Assembly (NCBI GenBank): GCA_046199005.1
Contig: CP176050.1
Coordinates: 1,550,001-1,614,000 of the forward strand
Reading direction: 5' to 3'
DNA: 64,000 nt
From: Ascidiimonas sp046199005
Lineage (GTDB): Bacteria; Bacteroidota; Bacteroidia; Flavobacteriales; Flavobacteriaceae
A program made the position numbers and the translations under genes. Positions 1 through 9,352 of this stretch are shown here, in pieces; position 1 is the first letter of the stretch, and each line of letters begins with the position of its first letter. The notes below the pieces were generated by a model. It was not told where the DNA came from and did no database searches. It saw only the letters and a list, made by a program, of their open reading frames with translations.

Positions 1-746
1 GTAAGAACCGCCAGAGTTAAATTTTTATGGTTGCTAAACATCCAGTTCAGGATTTTAGAAAATGTTTTAATCCCTAAAATAGCTCCTATCACCAACGAAA
101 AGAATTTGAGGGCAGCATCTATAAACTTATCCCAACTCAATTCAAGAACACTTTCAATAAAAAGGTTTACAGTATTTATTGCTGTGCTGTAAGCACCTAA
201 TAGCACCAAAATAAACGCACCTGAAACACCAGGTAGTATCATGGCAATAATGGCAATAAAGCCACAAAAGAAAAGATAGTAAAAACTATCTGGAGAACTA
301 GTGGGTTCAAGAATAGTCACCAAGTAGGAAACGATCGTGCCTGCGACAAGAAATAAAAAGACAGGAGCAGACCATTTTGTAATGCTTTTGCCTATGAGAA
401 ATATACTTGCGATCACCAATCCAAAAAAGAAAGACCAAAGCATAATTGCTTCGTTTTCAAGAAGCCACTTGATTGCTTTTGCCAGAGATAATATGCTGAT
501 AAAAATTCCTGAGAAAAGTGCTAATAAAAAACCTCCATTGATATTTTCCCACATTGAAACAAACCCTTGATTTTTCCAGAGCTTTACTGCGTTTAAACTT
601 AGGTTACTAATGGTTTCTATCAGTTCTTCATAAATACCTGATATAAAAGCTATGGTTCCTCCAGAAACTCCCGGGACTACATCGGCAGCTCCCATGGCAA
701 TACCTTTAAGGGAAATCATCGCATATTCTCTAAATGAACGCGGCAT
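1..746 (-). CDS. DUF368 / PopT-family undecaprenyl-phosphate transporter (3' end outside window)
   Basis: Polytopic inner-membrane protein; about 248 residues are visible from ATG at 746 and the reading frame runs off the window edge. The family repeat is visible twice: A-A-D-V-V-P-G-V-S-G-G-T near residue 25 and I-L-P-G-V-S-G-A near residue 160, the paired PGVSG signature of DUF368. Members of this family (PopT) are known to return undecaprenyl phosphate across the membrane for cell-wall and surface-polysaccharide synthesis. Most of the rest is hydrophobic helix. It follows the TPR gene by about 30 bases on the same strand. The family call is firm; the exact substrate is inferred from the family. 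Confidence 0.9.
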   Translation of the reverse strand, partial: MPRSFREYAMISLKGIAMGAADVVPGVSGGTIAFISGIYEELIETISNLSLNAVKLWKNQGFVSMWENINGGFLLALFSGIFISILSLAKAIKWLLENEAIMLWSFFFGLVIASIFLIGKSITKWSAPVFLFLVAGTIVSYLVTILEPTSSPDSFYYLFFCGFIAIIAMILPGVSGAFILVLLGAYSTAINTVNLFIESVLELSWDKFIDAALKFFSLVIGAILGIKTFSKILNWMFSNHKNLTLAVL

Positions 747-779
747 ACTTTTCTAATTAGCACGAACAAAAGTATGGAA

Positions 780-2183
780 TTATTGGAAAGAAGCGTTTTT
801 AAATTCTGTTATAATATTCTTAACACTATTTCTGAGGAATACATCGGGAAAATGCACTTCTAAAATAGTAACTTTTTCGTAGTCGTTACGCAATGCATTT
901 TTTAAATGAAACCTACCTTTCAGACTATCGGTGCTTGAATAATAGAATCCGGCAATCCGGTATTCAAGGACGGACTCATCAGGATAAAATTCCAATGCCT
1001 GCAATAAGATCGATATACCTGCCTGATATTCACCCAGCTTCGCTAAAACATCGCTCCACTGCGTCCAGGTTTCTAATTCATAATTACCCAGTTCTACCGA
1101 TTTCTTAAAGGCGTAATCTGCTTCCTCAAAAAAGTTCAGATGCAAATTAATTTTCGCCGAAAGCTTCCAGTACATTACATTTTCACTATCAATATTGATT
1201 GCTTTGTTAATGTAGTAACCAGCTTTTTGATAATTTTCCTGATTGAGATAGAAATGAGTTATAGCCAACCATCCCTTATCTAAAAGTGGGTCTTCATGAA
1301 CGGTCTTGTAATAAAATTTCTGAGCCAGTTCCAGGTTACCCAATTTTTCGTGACAATGCCCTATGCGTAAGTAAGCAAATGAGGTGGGATCGTCTAAAGA
1401 AAGTGATAACTCGTAGTTTTCGATCGCTTCATTATGTCTGTTTAATTTTTCGAGTACTTTACCTTTCTCTAAATATGCGCCTATAAAAGTATCATCTGAA
1501 ATTATGGCAAAATCAAAACTTGCGAGGGCTTCCTTGTACATTTTCTTTTCGAAGAACTGTTTTCCCAGCTGATGCCAGGCTACCTCACAATATGGATTAG
1601 TTTCCAGATATTCATTAAGAAAGTCGATCGCGCCATCAAAATCTTCAAGAAACTCAAAACAATACACTGAATTGTAGAGCGAGGCATAATCCTGAGGGTC
1701 CTCTTCCAGACATTTCATAAAATACTGTTTTGCCGATGCAAAATCGTCTATAAACAGATATTCCATGCCAATGAGTGAATAGATATCAGAAACATCGTCT
1801 GCGAATACGAGTGCAGTTTTCAGTAGTTCAATAGCCTTTTGATGATCGTCTTTTTTAGAATAGATGTTCGCTTTCTGTATATAGATCTCTTCGTTTGAAT
1901 GTTCGTAAGACAAAAGTTCGTTAAGCATGTTTTCTGCGGTCTCCAACTTATCCTCAAATACCAGAACCTCTATCTGAAGCAATTTGAGATTCGTAGAATC
2001 TGTATGCTGTTCTAACCCGATCTTAATTGCCTTTTTAGCAAGGCTTACTTTACCGGAGTCTAAGTAATGATGAATGATCTCTTCAAAGTCTTCGGAGTCG
2101 AAGAAATAGACATCATCTGTTTTTAACATGGATTCAAATTTGTCTATTGGTAGGTTTTTGTCGTCACTAGAACTAAATTGCAT
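780..2183 (-). CDS. Tetratricopeptide repeat protein
   Basis: A 467-residue soluble protein built almost entirely of 34-residue TPR helix pairs (recurring A-x-x-x-Y/F and D-P motifs from about residue 35 to 440), with no signal peptide or membrane segment. TPR arrays are protein-interaction scaffolds; nothing here names the partner. The frame is open two codons further upstream to a TTG at 2189, but ATG at 2183 is the better start. It lies last but one in a long minus-strand run, 97 bases after the aminotransferase gene. Conserved TPR proteins of this length are common in Flavobacteriaceae, but the function is unknown. Confidence 0.85.
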   Translation of the reverse strand: MQFSSSDDKNLPIDKFESMLKTDDVYFFDSEDFEEIIHHYLDSGKVSLAKKAIKIGLEQHTDSTNLKLLQIEVLVFEDKLETAENMLNELLSYEHSNEEIYIQKANIYSKKDDHQKAIELLKTALVFADDVSDIYSLIGMEYLFIDDFASAKQYFMKCLEEDPQDYASLYNSVYCFEFLEDFDGAIDFLNEYLETNPYCEVAWHQLGKQFFEKKMYKEALASFDFAIISDDTFIGAYLEKGKVLEKLNRHNEAIENYELSLSLDDPTSFAYLRIGHCHEKLGNLELAQKFYYKTVHEDPLLDKGWLAITHFYLNQENYQKAGYYINKAINIDSENVMYWKLSAKINLHLNFFEEADYAFKKSVELGNYELETWTQWSDVLAKLGEYQAGISILLQALEFYPDESVLEYRIAGFYYSSTDSLKGRFHLKNALRNDYEKVTILEVHFPDVFLRNSVKNIITEFKNASFQ

Positions 2184-2286
2184 AAGCAATGCTTTTTTAG
2201 ATTTCTATTGTACTTAAAATTAAAATATGCGAGCTATAATTCAGGTGAATTCGGGTTTTCTTATTAACAAATTAGTTAACATCTCT

Positions 2287-3465
2287 TTATTTCCAGCTGT
2301 TGAGACAGTCTAAAATGATCGCACAACCCTTACGTATTTCATCATCAGAAATCGTCAGAGGAGGTGTGATTCTTACTGCATGAGGTTCGAATAAAAGCCA
2401 AAATAAAATTAATTGTTCTTCTAAGGCTTTGAAGACTACATGATTAACAATTTCAGGATTCTCCAGGATCAAGCATAACATGAGACCTTTACCCCGTATT
2501 TCTTTGATTAAAGGATGTACAAGTAGCGATCGGAAAAGTTCTTCCTTGCGAAGTGTTTCTTCTATAAGATTTGTAGAAAGAAGGTGCTGTAAGGTCGCTA
2601 AACAGGCAGCTGCGATCACCGGATGCCCTCCAAATGTAGTTATATGCCCTAACTTTGGACGATCTTTTAGAAGTGCCATATGCTCTTTGGAAGCGATAAA
2701 AGCTCCCACCGGCATGCCTCCCCCCATTCCTTTCCCCGCAACTACAATATCCGGTACGATACCAAAATGTTCAAACCCAAAAAGTTTTCCTGTTCTCCCA
2801 AAACCTGGCTGTATCTCGTCTAATATTAATAGGGCACCCACCTCATCGCATCTCTTTCTCACTTTTTGAAGAAATCCGTTCTCGGGAACAATAAAACCTG
2901 CTCCTCCCTGAATCGTTTCGAGAATCACCCCGGCAGTCCTGCAAGAGATCTTTTCAAGATCTTCTTCTTCGTTGAACCTGAGGAACCGTGTTCCGGGAAT
3001 AAGCGGTCTAAATGCTCTTTTTCTTTCCTCAAACCCCATAACACTCATCGCTCCTTGTGTATTGCCGTGATAGGCATGATGTGCCGCAACCATTTCGGTT
3101 CTTCCAGTTACTCTCTTTGCCAGCTTAATAGCAGCTTCAGTAGCTTCAGTTCCAGAGTTTGTAAGATAGGTGGTTTCGAGAGGTGAGGGGAGCTGAGATG
3201 CAAGCAGTTTCACAAATTCAACAGCGGGTTTCTGAATATATTCTCCATAAACCATTACGTGCATATAGGCTTCTGCCTGTTCTTTAATTGCACTGACTAC
3301 AGCAGGATGTGAATGCCCAAGACTGCAAGCCGAAACCCCCGCTACAAAATCAAGAAAAGCTCTTTCTTTGGTATCGAAAATGTAACTTCCTTTTGCGTGA
3401 GAAACCTCCATCGCCAGCGGATGCGGTGTAGTTTGTGCTTGAAACCGTAAAAAATCTTCCAACAT
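2287..3465 (-). CDS. Class III (aspartate/acetylornithine-type) aminotransferase
   Basis: 392 residues, a normal length for PLP fold-type I class III aminotransferases. Visible motifs: G-T-E-A-T-E-A-A-I-K-L-A in the phosphate-binding region, L-I-L-D-E-I-Q-P-G-F-G-R-T-G with the cofactor aspartate, and V-A-G-K-G-M-G-G-G-M-P with the Schiff-base lysine. It would move an amino group between an omega-amino acid such as acetylornithine or ornithine and 2-oxoglutarate. No arginine-biosynthesis genes are next to it, so the substrate is open. It begins 9 bases after the OstA-like gene and is probably co-transcribed with it, which does not suggest an obvious joint pathway. Confidence 0.88.
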   Translation of the reverse strand: MLEDFLRFQAQTTPHPLAMEVSHAKGSYIFDTKERAFLDFVAGVSACSLGHSHPAVVSAIKEQAEAYMHVMVYGEYIQKPAVEFVKLLASQLPSPLETTYLTNSGTEATEAAIKLAKRVTGRTEMVAAHHAYHGNTQGAMSVMGFEERKRAFRPLIPGTRFLRFNEEEDLEKISCRTAGVILETIQGGAGFIVPENGFLQKVRKRCDEVGALLILDEIQPGFGRTGKLFGFEHFGIVPDIVVAGKGMGGGMPVGAFIASKEHMALLKDRPKLGHITTFGGHPVIAAACLATLQHLLSTNLIEETLRKEELFRSLLVHPLIKEIRGKGLMLCLILENPEIVNHVVFKALEEQLILFWLLFEPHAVRITPPLTISDDEIRKGCAIILDCLNSWK

Positions 3466-3474
3466 ACAACCTTC

Positions 3475-5205
3475 TTACTCTTTCTTCTCTTTTTTAGTAT
3501 TTTTTTTGGGTGCTTTTATGGTATTATCGGGGTCAAGCTCCTGTTTCTGCCGTTCCAGTTCTTCTGCTTCAATATCAATAGGGTTATCAATACCTCGTAT
3601 TTTAACCAGTTCTATAGAATTGTCGTCTTCATCAAAGATATCTTCTTTAGTACGTATCATTTCACCATCCCTCCAGATAAATCCAGCCAGTTTTCGGGCG
3701 TTGGGAGGTAGGTCTTTCTCTGGAAAAATATCACCATCCGGGTTTGTAAAAAACGTAATATCTTCTATCTCACTATTTTCAAACGTCATATTGATCGCAC
3801 TACAAATAGTTTTATCGATCCCTATTAATTTCTGATCATCATTATACATATAATAGATAACCTCTGTATTTTTAATTACATCTACGATTTTGAGCTCGTT
3901 GTCTATAAACTTTCCGTACAGATCTTTACCTTTTACCTGGTTATAGCCGTTTTCGCTTAAGGAATCCTTTTCTACAATAAAAGCATTGTTTAGCACTTTT
4001 AGGGAATCTAATTTTTCTGTTTTTACATTACTTACCAGATGAATACTATCACCCGTCATTTGATTGGTACCAGACCAAAGAACCGGACTTTTTTTCTTTC
4101 GCTCTAAAAGAGGAAGGTCGTCACCAAGAAGACCCAAAGGTTCTCCTATTAATTGTGTGAGACCTGTTTTTTGATTTACGTGAATTGAATCACACTTACC
4201 GCTCAGATCTTTCTTGTAGAGTTTTACGTTCCTGAACCCTCTGATAATCCGATCATCGGGCGGACCAGTAACCATTAACGTATCACCATGAATGTACAAA
4301 GAGTCTTGTTCGACCACATTGATAGCGACCGCTCTTTTGGTAATGAAAACAGAATCTTTTTCCTTGAATACTTCAGCATAATGCCCTTTAACAACACCTT
4401 TATTTATAGTATCAACGACTTTAATATTATTAGTGGCCGAAGCAAAACTGGTAAGTTTATCAAAATACAGACTATCGCCGTAAATGATGCGGTTGTTATA
4501 ATCGATACGTGAGTTCTTAACAAAATAACCATTTTCATCCTGAGTGTCATAGTAGCCACGTTCGCAGTACGTTACGTAATCTTTACCGGTGATGGTAGAC
4601 GGTCCGTACATATAAGCATGTTTTGTAGAGGTGTAATAGTCCAGCTGCGCAGACTCCAACACATAATCGGGATTGGTAATTACAACATCGCTAAGAAATT
4701 GATATTTTTTTGTTTCGAGAAAATAGCGTCCCATTTCACTGGTTAAGACATTCACAGAATCACGAACAGTTCCGGAGGTGTCATAATAGGCCTGCTGAAT
4801 GGTACGGTCAAAAAAAAGTGAATCGGTTTGCAATGTCATCTGCGGATTACGAAGAGTCACGTTCTCACGTGCTACTGCCAGTTTTATATTTCCGTCATAG
4901 TCCAGTTTTTTACTGGTCATTTGAAGAGAATCGCCTTGTTGAAATCGAACATTGCCAAATGCTTTGACACTGTTTTTCTTTTGATTGTAGATAGCGAGAT
5001 CACACCAGAGTTCTCCCCCTTGATGTTCAAACTGAACCTGTCTGGCACCATCTTTTGAAAAAATAGAGGCACCCGGATACTTCACTTCGTTTTTCGTATA
5101 AGTACCTCCATACACTACGGTAATTGTTTTCTTTTCCTGAGACCATATATTCTGCAGACCAAGAAAAAGGAACAGCATGACTAAAATCGGATTAATTTCT
5201 TTCAC
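3475..5205 (-). CDS. OstA/LptA-like lipopolysaccharide-transport protein
   Basis: 576 residues with an N-terminal hydrophobic export signal ending near W-S-Q (residue 23), then repeated short beta segments of the OstA/LptA jellyroll type (recurring D-S-L-x-F and Y-D-T patterns), and a charged Lys/Glu-rich tail. Proteins of this family form the periplasmic bridge or outer-membrane entry for LPS. It is much longer than E. coli LptA (about 185 residues), as is usual for Bacteroidota OstA-like proteins. The chosen start is GTG at 5205; ATG at 5181 is possible but would leave a signal peptide without a basic residue. It lies between purA and the aminotransferase gene. Confidence 0.82.
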   Translation of the reverse strand: MKEINPILVMLFLFLGLQNIWSQEKKTITVVYGGTYTKNEVKYPGASIFSKDGARQVQFEHQGGELWCDLAIYNQKKNSVKAFGNVRFQQGDSLQMTSKKLDYDGNIKLAVARENVTLRNPQMTLQTDSLFFDRTIQQAYYDTSGTVRDSVNVLTSEMGRYFLETKKYQFLSDVVITNPDYVLESAQLDYYTSTKHAYMYGPSTITGKDYVTYCERGYYDTQDENGYFVKNSRIDYNNRIIYGDSLYFDKLTSFASATNNIKVVDTINKGVVKGHYAEVFKEKDSVFITKRAVAINVVEQDSLYIHGDTLMVTGPPDDRIIRGFRNVKLYKKDLSGKCDSIHVNQKTGLTQLIGEPLGLLGDDLPLLERKKKSPVLWSGTNQMTGDSIHLVSNVKTEKLDSLKVLNNAFIVEKDSLSENGYNQVKGKDLYGKFIDNELKIVDVIKNTEVIYYMYNDDQKLIGIDKTICSAINMTFENSEIEDITFFTNPDGDIFPEKDLPPNARKLAGFIWRDGEMIRTKEDIFDEDDNSIELVKIRGIDNPIDIEAEELERQKQELDPDNTIKAPKKNTKKEKKE

Positions 5206-5323
5206 CGTATTGAATTTGGCTGTAAAAATAGGTATTTTGACTATGCCAGAAGAGTATGTTAAGATGATTTTAATATTCGGATAAAACGAACAGATGAATC
5301 TATACTTCGGGTATTAATTGTGC

Positions 5324-6598
5324 TTATGCTCTATGAATCGTTTGTGTTCGATCGGGACCTACAGAAACAATTTTTATGGGAACCTCCAACTCTTTTTCCA
5401 GAAATTCAATATATGCGTGCAACGCTCTTGGAAGCTGCTCAGAAGAATTTAATTGTGTAAGATCTTTATTCCATCCCTGCATTTCTGTGTAAATGGGTTT
5501 CACATTTTCTTCCTCTATATTGAAGGGTAGGTGAGAGATAATTTCTCCACGATATTCATATGCCGTGCATACCTTTAATTTATCAAAACCACTCAGAACA
5601 TCAGCTTTCATCATCATTAATTGGGTAACACCATTGATTCTTACGGCGTATTTTAATGCGACGAGATCCAGCCAACCGCACCGTCTGGGTCTGCCCGTAG
5701 TAGCACCAAACTCATTACCAATTCGTCCCAAAGCTTCTCCGGTTTCATCAAACAATTCGGTAGGAAAAGGGCCGCTTCCTACTCTGGTCGTGTATGCTTT
5801 AAAGATACCAAGTACCTCACCGATAGCGGTAGGAGCCACTCCTAGACCTGTACAGGCTCCTGCAGCCGTTGTATTAGAAGAGGTTACATAAGGATAGGTT
5901 CCAAAATCAATATCCAGTAAAGACCCCTGGGCTCCTTCGGCAAGAATGGTTTGCCCTTTTTTTTGAGCCTGGTAGATAAATTCTTCACTATCAATAAACG
6001 TAAGCGATTTGAGGACCTCTATAGCTTCACAAAATTCATCTTCCAGCTCTTTGAGATCATATTGAACGTCTACATCATAAAAATTGATCATTGCCTCATG
6101 TTTATCGGCAAGAGCCCTGTACTGTTCTTTCCAGTTAGGCATTTCCAGATCTCCCACTCTAATGCCGTTTCTACCCGTTTTATCCATATAAGTAGGACCA
6201 ATACCTTTGAGCGTAGAACCAATTTTAGCTTTTCCTTTTGACGCCTCCGATGCCGCATCTAATAACCGATGTGTTGGGAGAATAAGGTGTGCTTTTCTCG
6301 AGATGAATAATTTTGATTTTAAATCAAGGTTGAATTGCGCAAGATTATCAATTTCTTTTTTAAAGATCACGGGGTCTATTACTACGCCGTTCCCCACAAT
6401 ATTAATTGCATTCTTATGAAAAATTCCTGAGGGAATGGTATGAAGAACGTGTTTAATTCCATCAAATTCTAGCGTATGTCCTGCATTAGGACCGCCCTGA
6501 AAACGTGCAATGATGTCATAGTTTGTGGTAAGAACGTCTACAATTTTGCCTTTTCCTTCGTCGCCCCATTGTAGTCCCAGTAGTAAATCTACAGCCAT
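5324..6598 (-). CDS. purA: Adenylosuccinate synthetase
   Basis: Catalyses GTP-driven condensation of IMP with aspartate, the first committed step to AMP. The 424-residue length fits the family. The N-terminal phosphate loop G-D-E-G-K-G-K (residues 12-18), the following G-G-P-N-A-G-H-T with the catalytic histidine, and G-T-T-G-R-P-R-R-C-G-W-L-D in the second half are all present. It follows the Fur-family gene by 18 bases, so the two are probably co-transcribed from the promoter at 7089-7096. Cytoplasmic housekeeping enzyme; identification is secure. Confidence 0.97.
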   Translation of the reverse strand: MAVDLLLGLQWGDEGKGKIVDVLTTNYDIIARFQGGPNAGHTLEFDGIKHVLHTIPSGIFHKNAINIVGNGVVIDPVIFKKEIDNLAQFNLDLKSKLFISRKAHLILPTHRLLDAASEASKGKAKIGSTLKGIGPTYMDKTGRNGIRVGDLEMPNWKEQYRALADKHEAMINFYDVDVQYDLKELEDEFCEAIEVLKSLTFIDSEEFIYQAQKKGQTILAEGAQGSLLDIDFGTYPYVTSSNTTAAGACTGLGVAPTAIGEVLGIFKAYTTRVGSGPFPTELFDETGEALGRIGNEFGATTGRPRRCGWLDLVALKYAVRINGVTQLMMMKADVLSGFDKLKVCTAYEYRGEIISHLPFNIEEENVKPIYTEMQGWNKDLTQLNSSEQLPRALHAYIEFLEKELEVPIKIVSVGPDRTQTIHRA

Positions 6599-6616
6599 TA
6601 GTAGTGGTTGGTTAGG

Positions 6617-7060
6617 TTAGTTAGTTTTGTTTTTTGTTCCGTAAAAGTATAGGGAATGATTGTGTATTTTAATATCAAAGACTTCTTCAATGGTTTTCTT
6701 GATAGTTTGAATTCGAGGGTCGCAAAACTCCATCACTTCACCAGTATCGGTTAGAATAACATGATCGTGCTGCTTATCGAAATAAGATTTTTCGTAGTGT
6801 GCCTGATTCTGCCCGAATTGATGCTTACGTACCAGATTACATTCCAGCAATAACTCAATGGTATTGTAGAGAGTAGCCCTGCTTACACGATAGTTTTTGT
6901 TTTTCATTTTAATATATAAAGATTCTATATCAAAATGTTCTTCACTATCATATATTTCCTGAAGGATTGCAAAACGTTCCGGAGTTTTCCGATGACCATT
7001 TTCTTCCAGAAATTTAGTAAAAACGTTTTTTACAATTTCCTGATTTTTCTCATTCGCCAT
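6617..7060 (-). CDS. Fur/PerR-family metal- or peroxide-responsive repressor
   Basis: 147 residues: a winged helix-turn-helix (residues about 15-85, with R-V-S-R-A-T-L-Y-N-T-I as recognition helix) and a C-terminal dimerisation and metal domain containing H-D-H at 98-100. In typical Fur proteins the next residues are C-x-x-C; here they are Leu103 and Thr106, and no second C-x-x-C follows, so the structural zinc site is missing. Histidines for a regulatory metal site remain. The promoter carries an inverted repeat over its -7 box (7085-7098) that could be its own operator. The gene is 47 bases downstream of the Rel gene and 18 bases upstream of purA. Confidence 0.88.
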   Translation of the reverse strand: MANEKNQEIVKNVFTKFLEENGHRKTPERFAILQEIYDSEEHFDIESLYIKMKNKNYRVSRATLYNTIELLLECNLVRKHQFGQNQAHYEKSYFDKQHDHVILTDTGEVMEFCDPRIQTIKKTIEEVFDIKIHNHSLYFYGTKNKTN

Positions 7061-7084
7061 AATGTGCTCTAGAAAATAAAAACT

Positions 7085-7098
7085 TGTACAAAGGTACA
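7085..7098. promoter_or_regulatory. Inverted repeat overlapping the fur promoter, candidate operator
   Basis: TGTAC-N4-GTACA, with perfect five-base arms, spans the -7 box of the Fur-family gene, 25 bases before its ATG. An operator here would block polymerase directly, as expected for autoregulation. The arms are seen directly; which protein binds is inference. Confidence 0.45.
7089..7096 (-). promoter_or_regulatory. Bacteroidota -7 box of the fur-purA promoter
   Basis: On the minus strand the sequence reads TACCTTTG, a full match to the Bacteroidota -7 consensus TAnnTTTG, in the 46-base gap between rel and the Fur-family gene. I see no clear TTTG at the -33 distance. Confidence 0.5.
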
Positions 7099-7106
7099 GT
7101 TTAAAA

Positions 7107-9311
7107 TTAAATTCGGGTTACTTTCTCAATACCACTTATCTTCCTTAAATTGTCAATAAGTTTTTTAAGAATTGTCTTGTTTTTGACCTCTACGGTGATC
7201 TTACCTGTGAAAATACCATCATCTGTATCAAAATTCAGATTTTTCATATTCACGTGCATGTTATTTGATATAATTTTAGTCACATCACTCACCAACCCAA
7301 GGTTATCGATACCATTTAGCTGAATTATAGAAGTAAATCCTTCCTGCGAAGAGTCCACCCATTTTGCCGGAATGATGCGGTAGGCATAGTTCGACTGCAT
7401 CGTTATTGCGTTAGGGCAGTCTTTTTTATGCACTTTAATACCTTCGTTTATAGTCACAAAACCAAAAACATCATCTCCCGGTATCGCATTGCAACAATTG
7501 GCAAACTTATAATCTAATTTTTCTTCTTCTTTACCAAAAACTAATAAATCGTACTTTGAAGTGATTTCTTCTTTTTGCACGTCTTTTGTTTGAGGAGACT
7601 TGCGCATCCTGCTTTTGAAGAAGTTGATAAAGGTATTATTTCGTGCCGCTGCGTAGTCTTTTAATTTTTGATTTTCAATGGTCCCAATACCCACTCTGTA
7701 AAACAGATCAAGACTTGTTTTTAATTTGAAAAAATTAACCAGCTCATTCACCACTTTTTCATTCATGGTGATTTTGAGTTGCTTCAGTTTTCTCCTTAGC
7801 AATTCTTTGCCTTCCTCCGCAAGTTCTTTTTTCTCCTCTTTGAGCGAAGATTTAATTTTCGTTCTTGCCCGAGCTGTCGTGGCATAATCAAGCCAGTTAG
7901 AATTAGGCTTTGAATGCTCTGAAGTGATTATTTCTACCTGATCACCACTGTTTAGTGGAAAGCTAAGCGGTACGAGTTTGCCATTCACTTTTGCACCCCT
8001 TGTGTGCATTCCGACTTCAGTATGAATGTGAAAAGCGAAATCTAAAGGAGTAGCTCCCTTGGGTAAAGACTTGAGGTCCCCCTGAGGAGTAAATACAAAA
8101 ATTTCCTTAGCATACAGGTTAAGCTTAAATTCTTCGACAAAGTCTACTGCATTGCCTTCTGAATTTTCTAATGCCTCCTGAAGTCTGTTCAGCCAAACTT
8201 CAATACCCATTTCCTGCTGCTCCCCATGCTTGTATTTGAAATGTGCCGCATATCCTTTCTCTGCAATTTCATGCATACGCTCGCTTCTAATCTGAACTTC
8301 CACCCAGCGTCCTTTAGGTCCCATAACGGTAATGTGCAGCGCTTCATAACCTGTTGTTTTGGGGGAAGAGATCCAGTCGCGGAGTCGTATTGGGTTAGGC
8401 CTGAAATGATCGGTCACGACCGAATAAATCTTCCAGGCTAAAAACTTTTCATTTTTATTGTCGGATTGGTAGATGATGCGAATTGCAAATTTATCATACA
8501 CTTCATCGTAGGTGACATTCTGAGCTTTCATCTTTCGACGGATAGAGAATATGGACTTTGACCGACCTTTTATTTCATATTCTATTCCTTCTTTATCCAA
8601 AGATTCTGTGATCACGGAGGAAAAATCTTCTATATATTTATCCTGTTCTTCCCGACTTTCTTCAATTTTACTTAGAATATCGTTGTAAACTTCTGGTTCG
8701 GTATATTTGAGTCCAAGGTCTTCCAGCTCTGTTTTGATGTTGTACAATCCGATCCTATGTGCCAAAGGCGCGTAAATATACAGGGTTTCCGAAGCGATCT
8801 TAACCTGTTTGTGTTCAGGCATTGACTCCATCGTCTGCATGTTGTGCAAACGATCTGCGATCTTAATAATGATAACTCTTATATCATCATTAAGCGTAAG
8901 TAACATCTTTCGGAAGTTCTCTGCCTGCAGTGAAACGTCTTTCTCTACATTTAGGTTTGATATTTTTGTGAGCCCATCAACAATACGCGCTACGGTCTCC
9001 CCAAACAATCTTTCTATATCATCAAGTGTGATAGGGGTGTCTTCTACTACATCATGCAATAAGGCCGCAGCAATAGAAGTTGCGTCCATACCAATTTCAG
9101 AAGCAACTATTTTGGCAACAGCTATGGGATGAAATATATAGGCTTCTCCGCTTTTACGTCTTTGTTCCTTATGAGCATCCACAGCGGTATCGAACGCCAT
9201 TCTGATTAACTTCTTGTCATCATCAGAAAGCGTCTGATAGCTTATGCGTAACAGTTCTTTGTATTGCTTGGCTATCGCTTTTTTTTCTTCTTCTAGATCT
9301 AGTACCGCCAT
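7107..9311 (-). CDS. Bifunctional (p)ppGpp synthetase/hydrolase (RelA/SpoT family)
   Basis: 734 residues with the full long-Rel architecture: N-terminal HD hydrolase (H-D-V-V-E-D at 86-91, so the hydrolase metal site is intact), the nucleotidyltransferase synthetase domain (about 240-350, with R-S-K-S-I-F-S-I-R-R-K-M and Y-E-A-L-H), a TGS domain (about 405-460), a helical region, a zinc-finger-like C-C element near 605-625 and a C-terminal ACT domain. It makes and destroys the stringent-response alarmone. Bacteroidota usually carry one such enzyme, which must do both jobs, consistent with the intact HD motif. Located 41 bases downstream of the M48 peptidase gene. Confidence 0.96.
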   Translation of the reverse strand: MAVLDLEEEKKAIAKQYKELLRISYQTLSDDDKKLIRMAFDTAVDAHKEQRRKSGEAYIFHPIAVAKIVASEIGMDATSIAAALLHDVVEDTPITLDDIERLFGETVARIVDGLTKISNLNVEKDVSLQAENFRKMLLTLNDDIRVIIIKIADRLHNMQTMESMPEHKQVKIASETLYIYAPLAHRIGLYNIKTELEDLGLKYTEPEVYNDILSKIEESREEQDKYIEDFSSVITESLDKEGIEYEIKGRSKSIFSIRRKMKAQNVTYDEVYDKFAIRIIYQSDNKNEKFLAWKIYSVVTDHFRPNPIRLRDWISSPKTTGYEALHITVMGPKGRWVEVQIRSERMHEIAEKGYAAHFKYKHGEQQEMGIEVWLNRLQEALENSEGNAVDFVEEFKLNLYAKEIFVFTPQGDLKSLPKGATPLDFAFHIHTEVGMHTRGAKVNGKLVPLSFPLNSGDQVEIITSEHSKPNSNWLDYATTARARTKIKSSLKEEKKELAEEGKELLRRKLKQLKITMNEKVVNELVNFFKLKTSLDLFYRVGIGTIENQKLKDYAAARNNTFINFFKSRMRKSPQTKDVQKEEITSKYDLLVFGKEEEKLDYKFANCCNAIPGDDVFGFVTINEGIKVHKKDCPNAITMQSNYAYRIIPAKWVDSSQEGFTSIIQLNGIDNLGLVSDVTKIISNNMHVNMKNLNFDTDDGIFTGKITVEVKNKTILKKLIDNLRKISGIEKVTRI

Positions 9312-9352
9312 AAATTAAAAATAACGTAAACTTTCTTATTATCCAACAAAAA

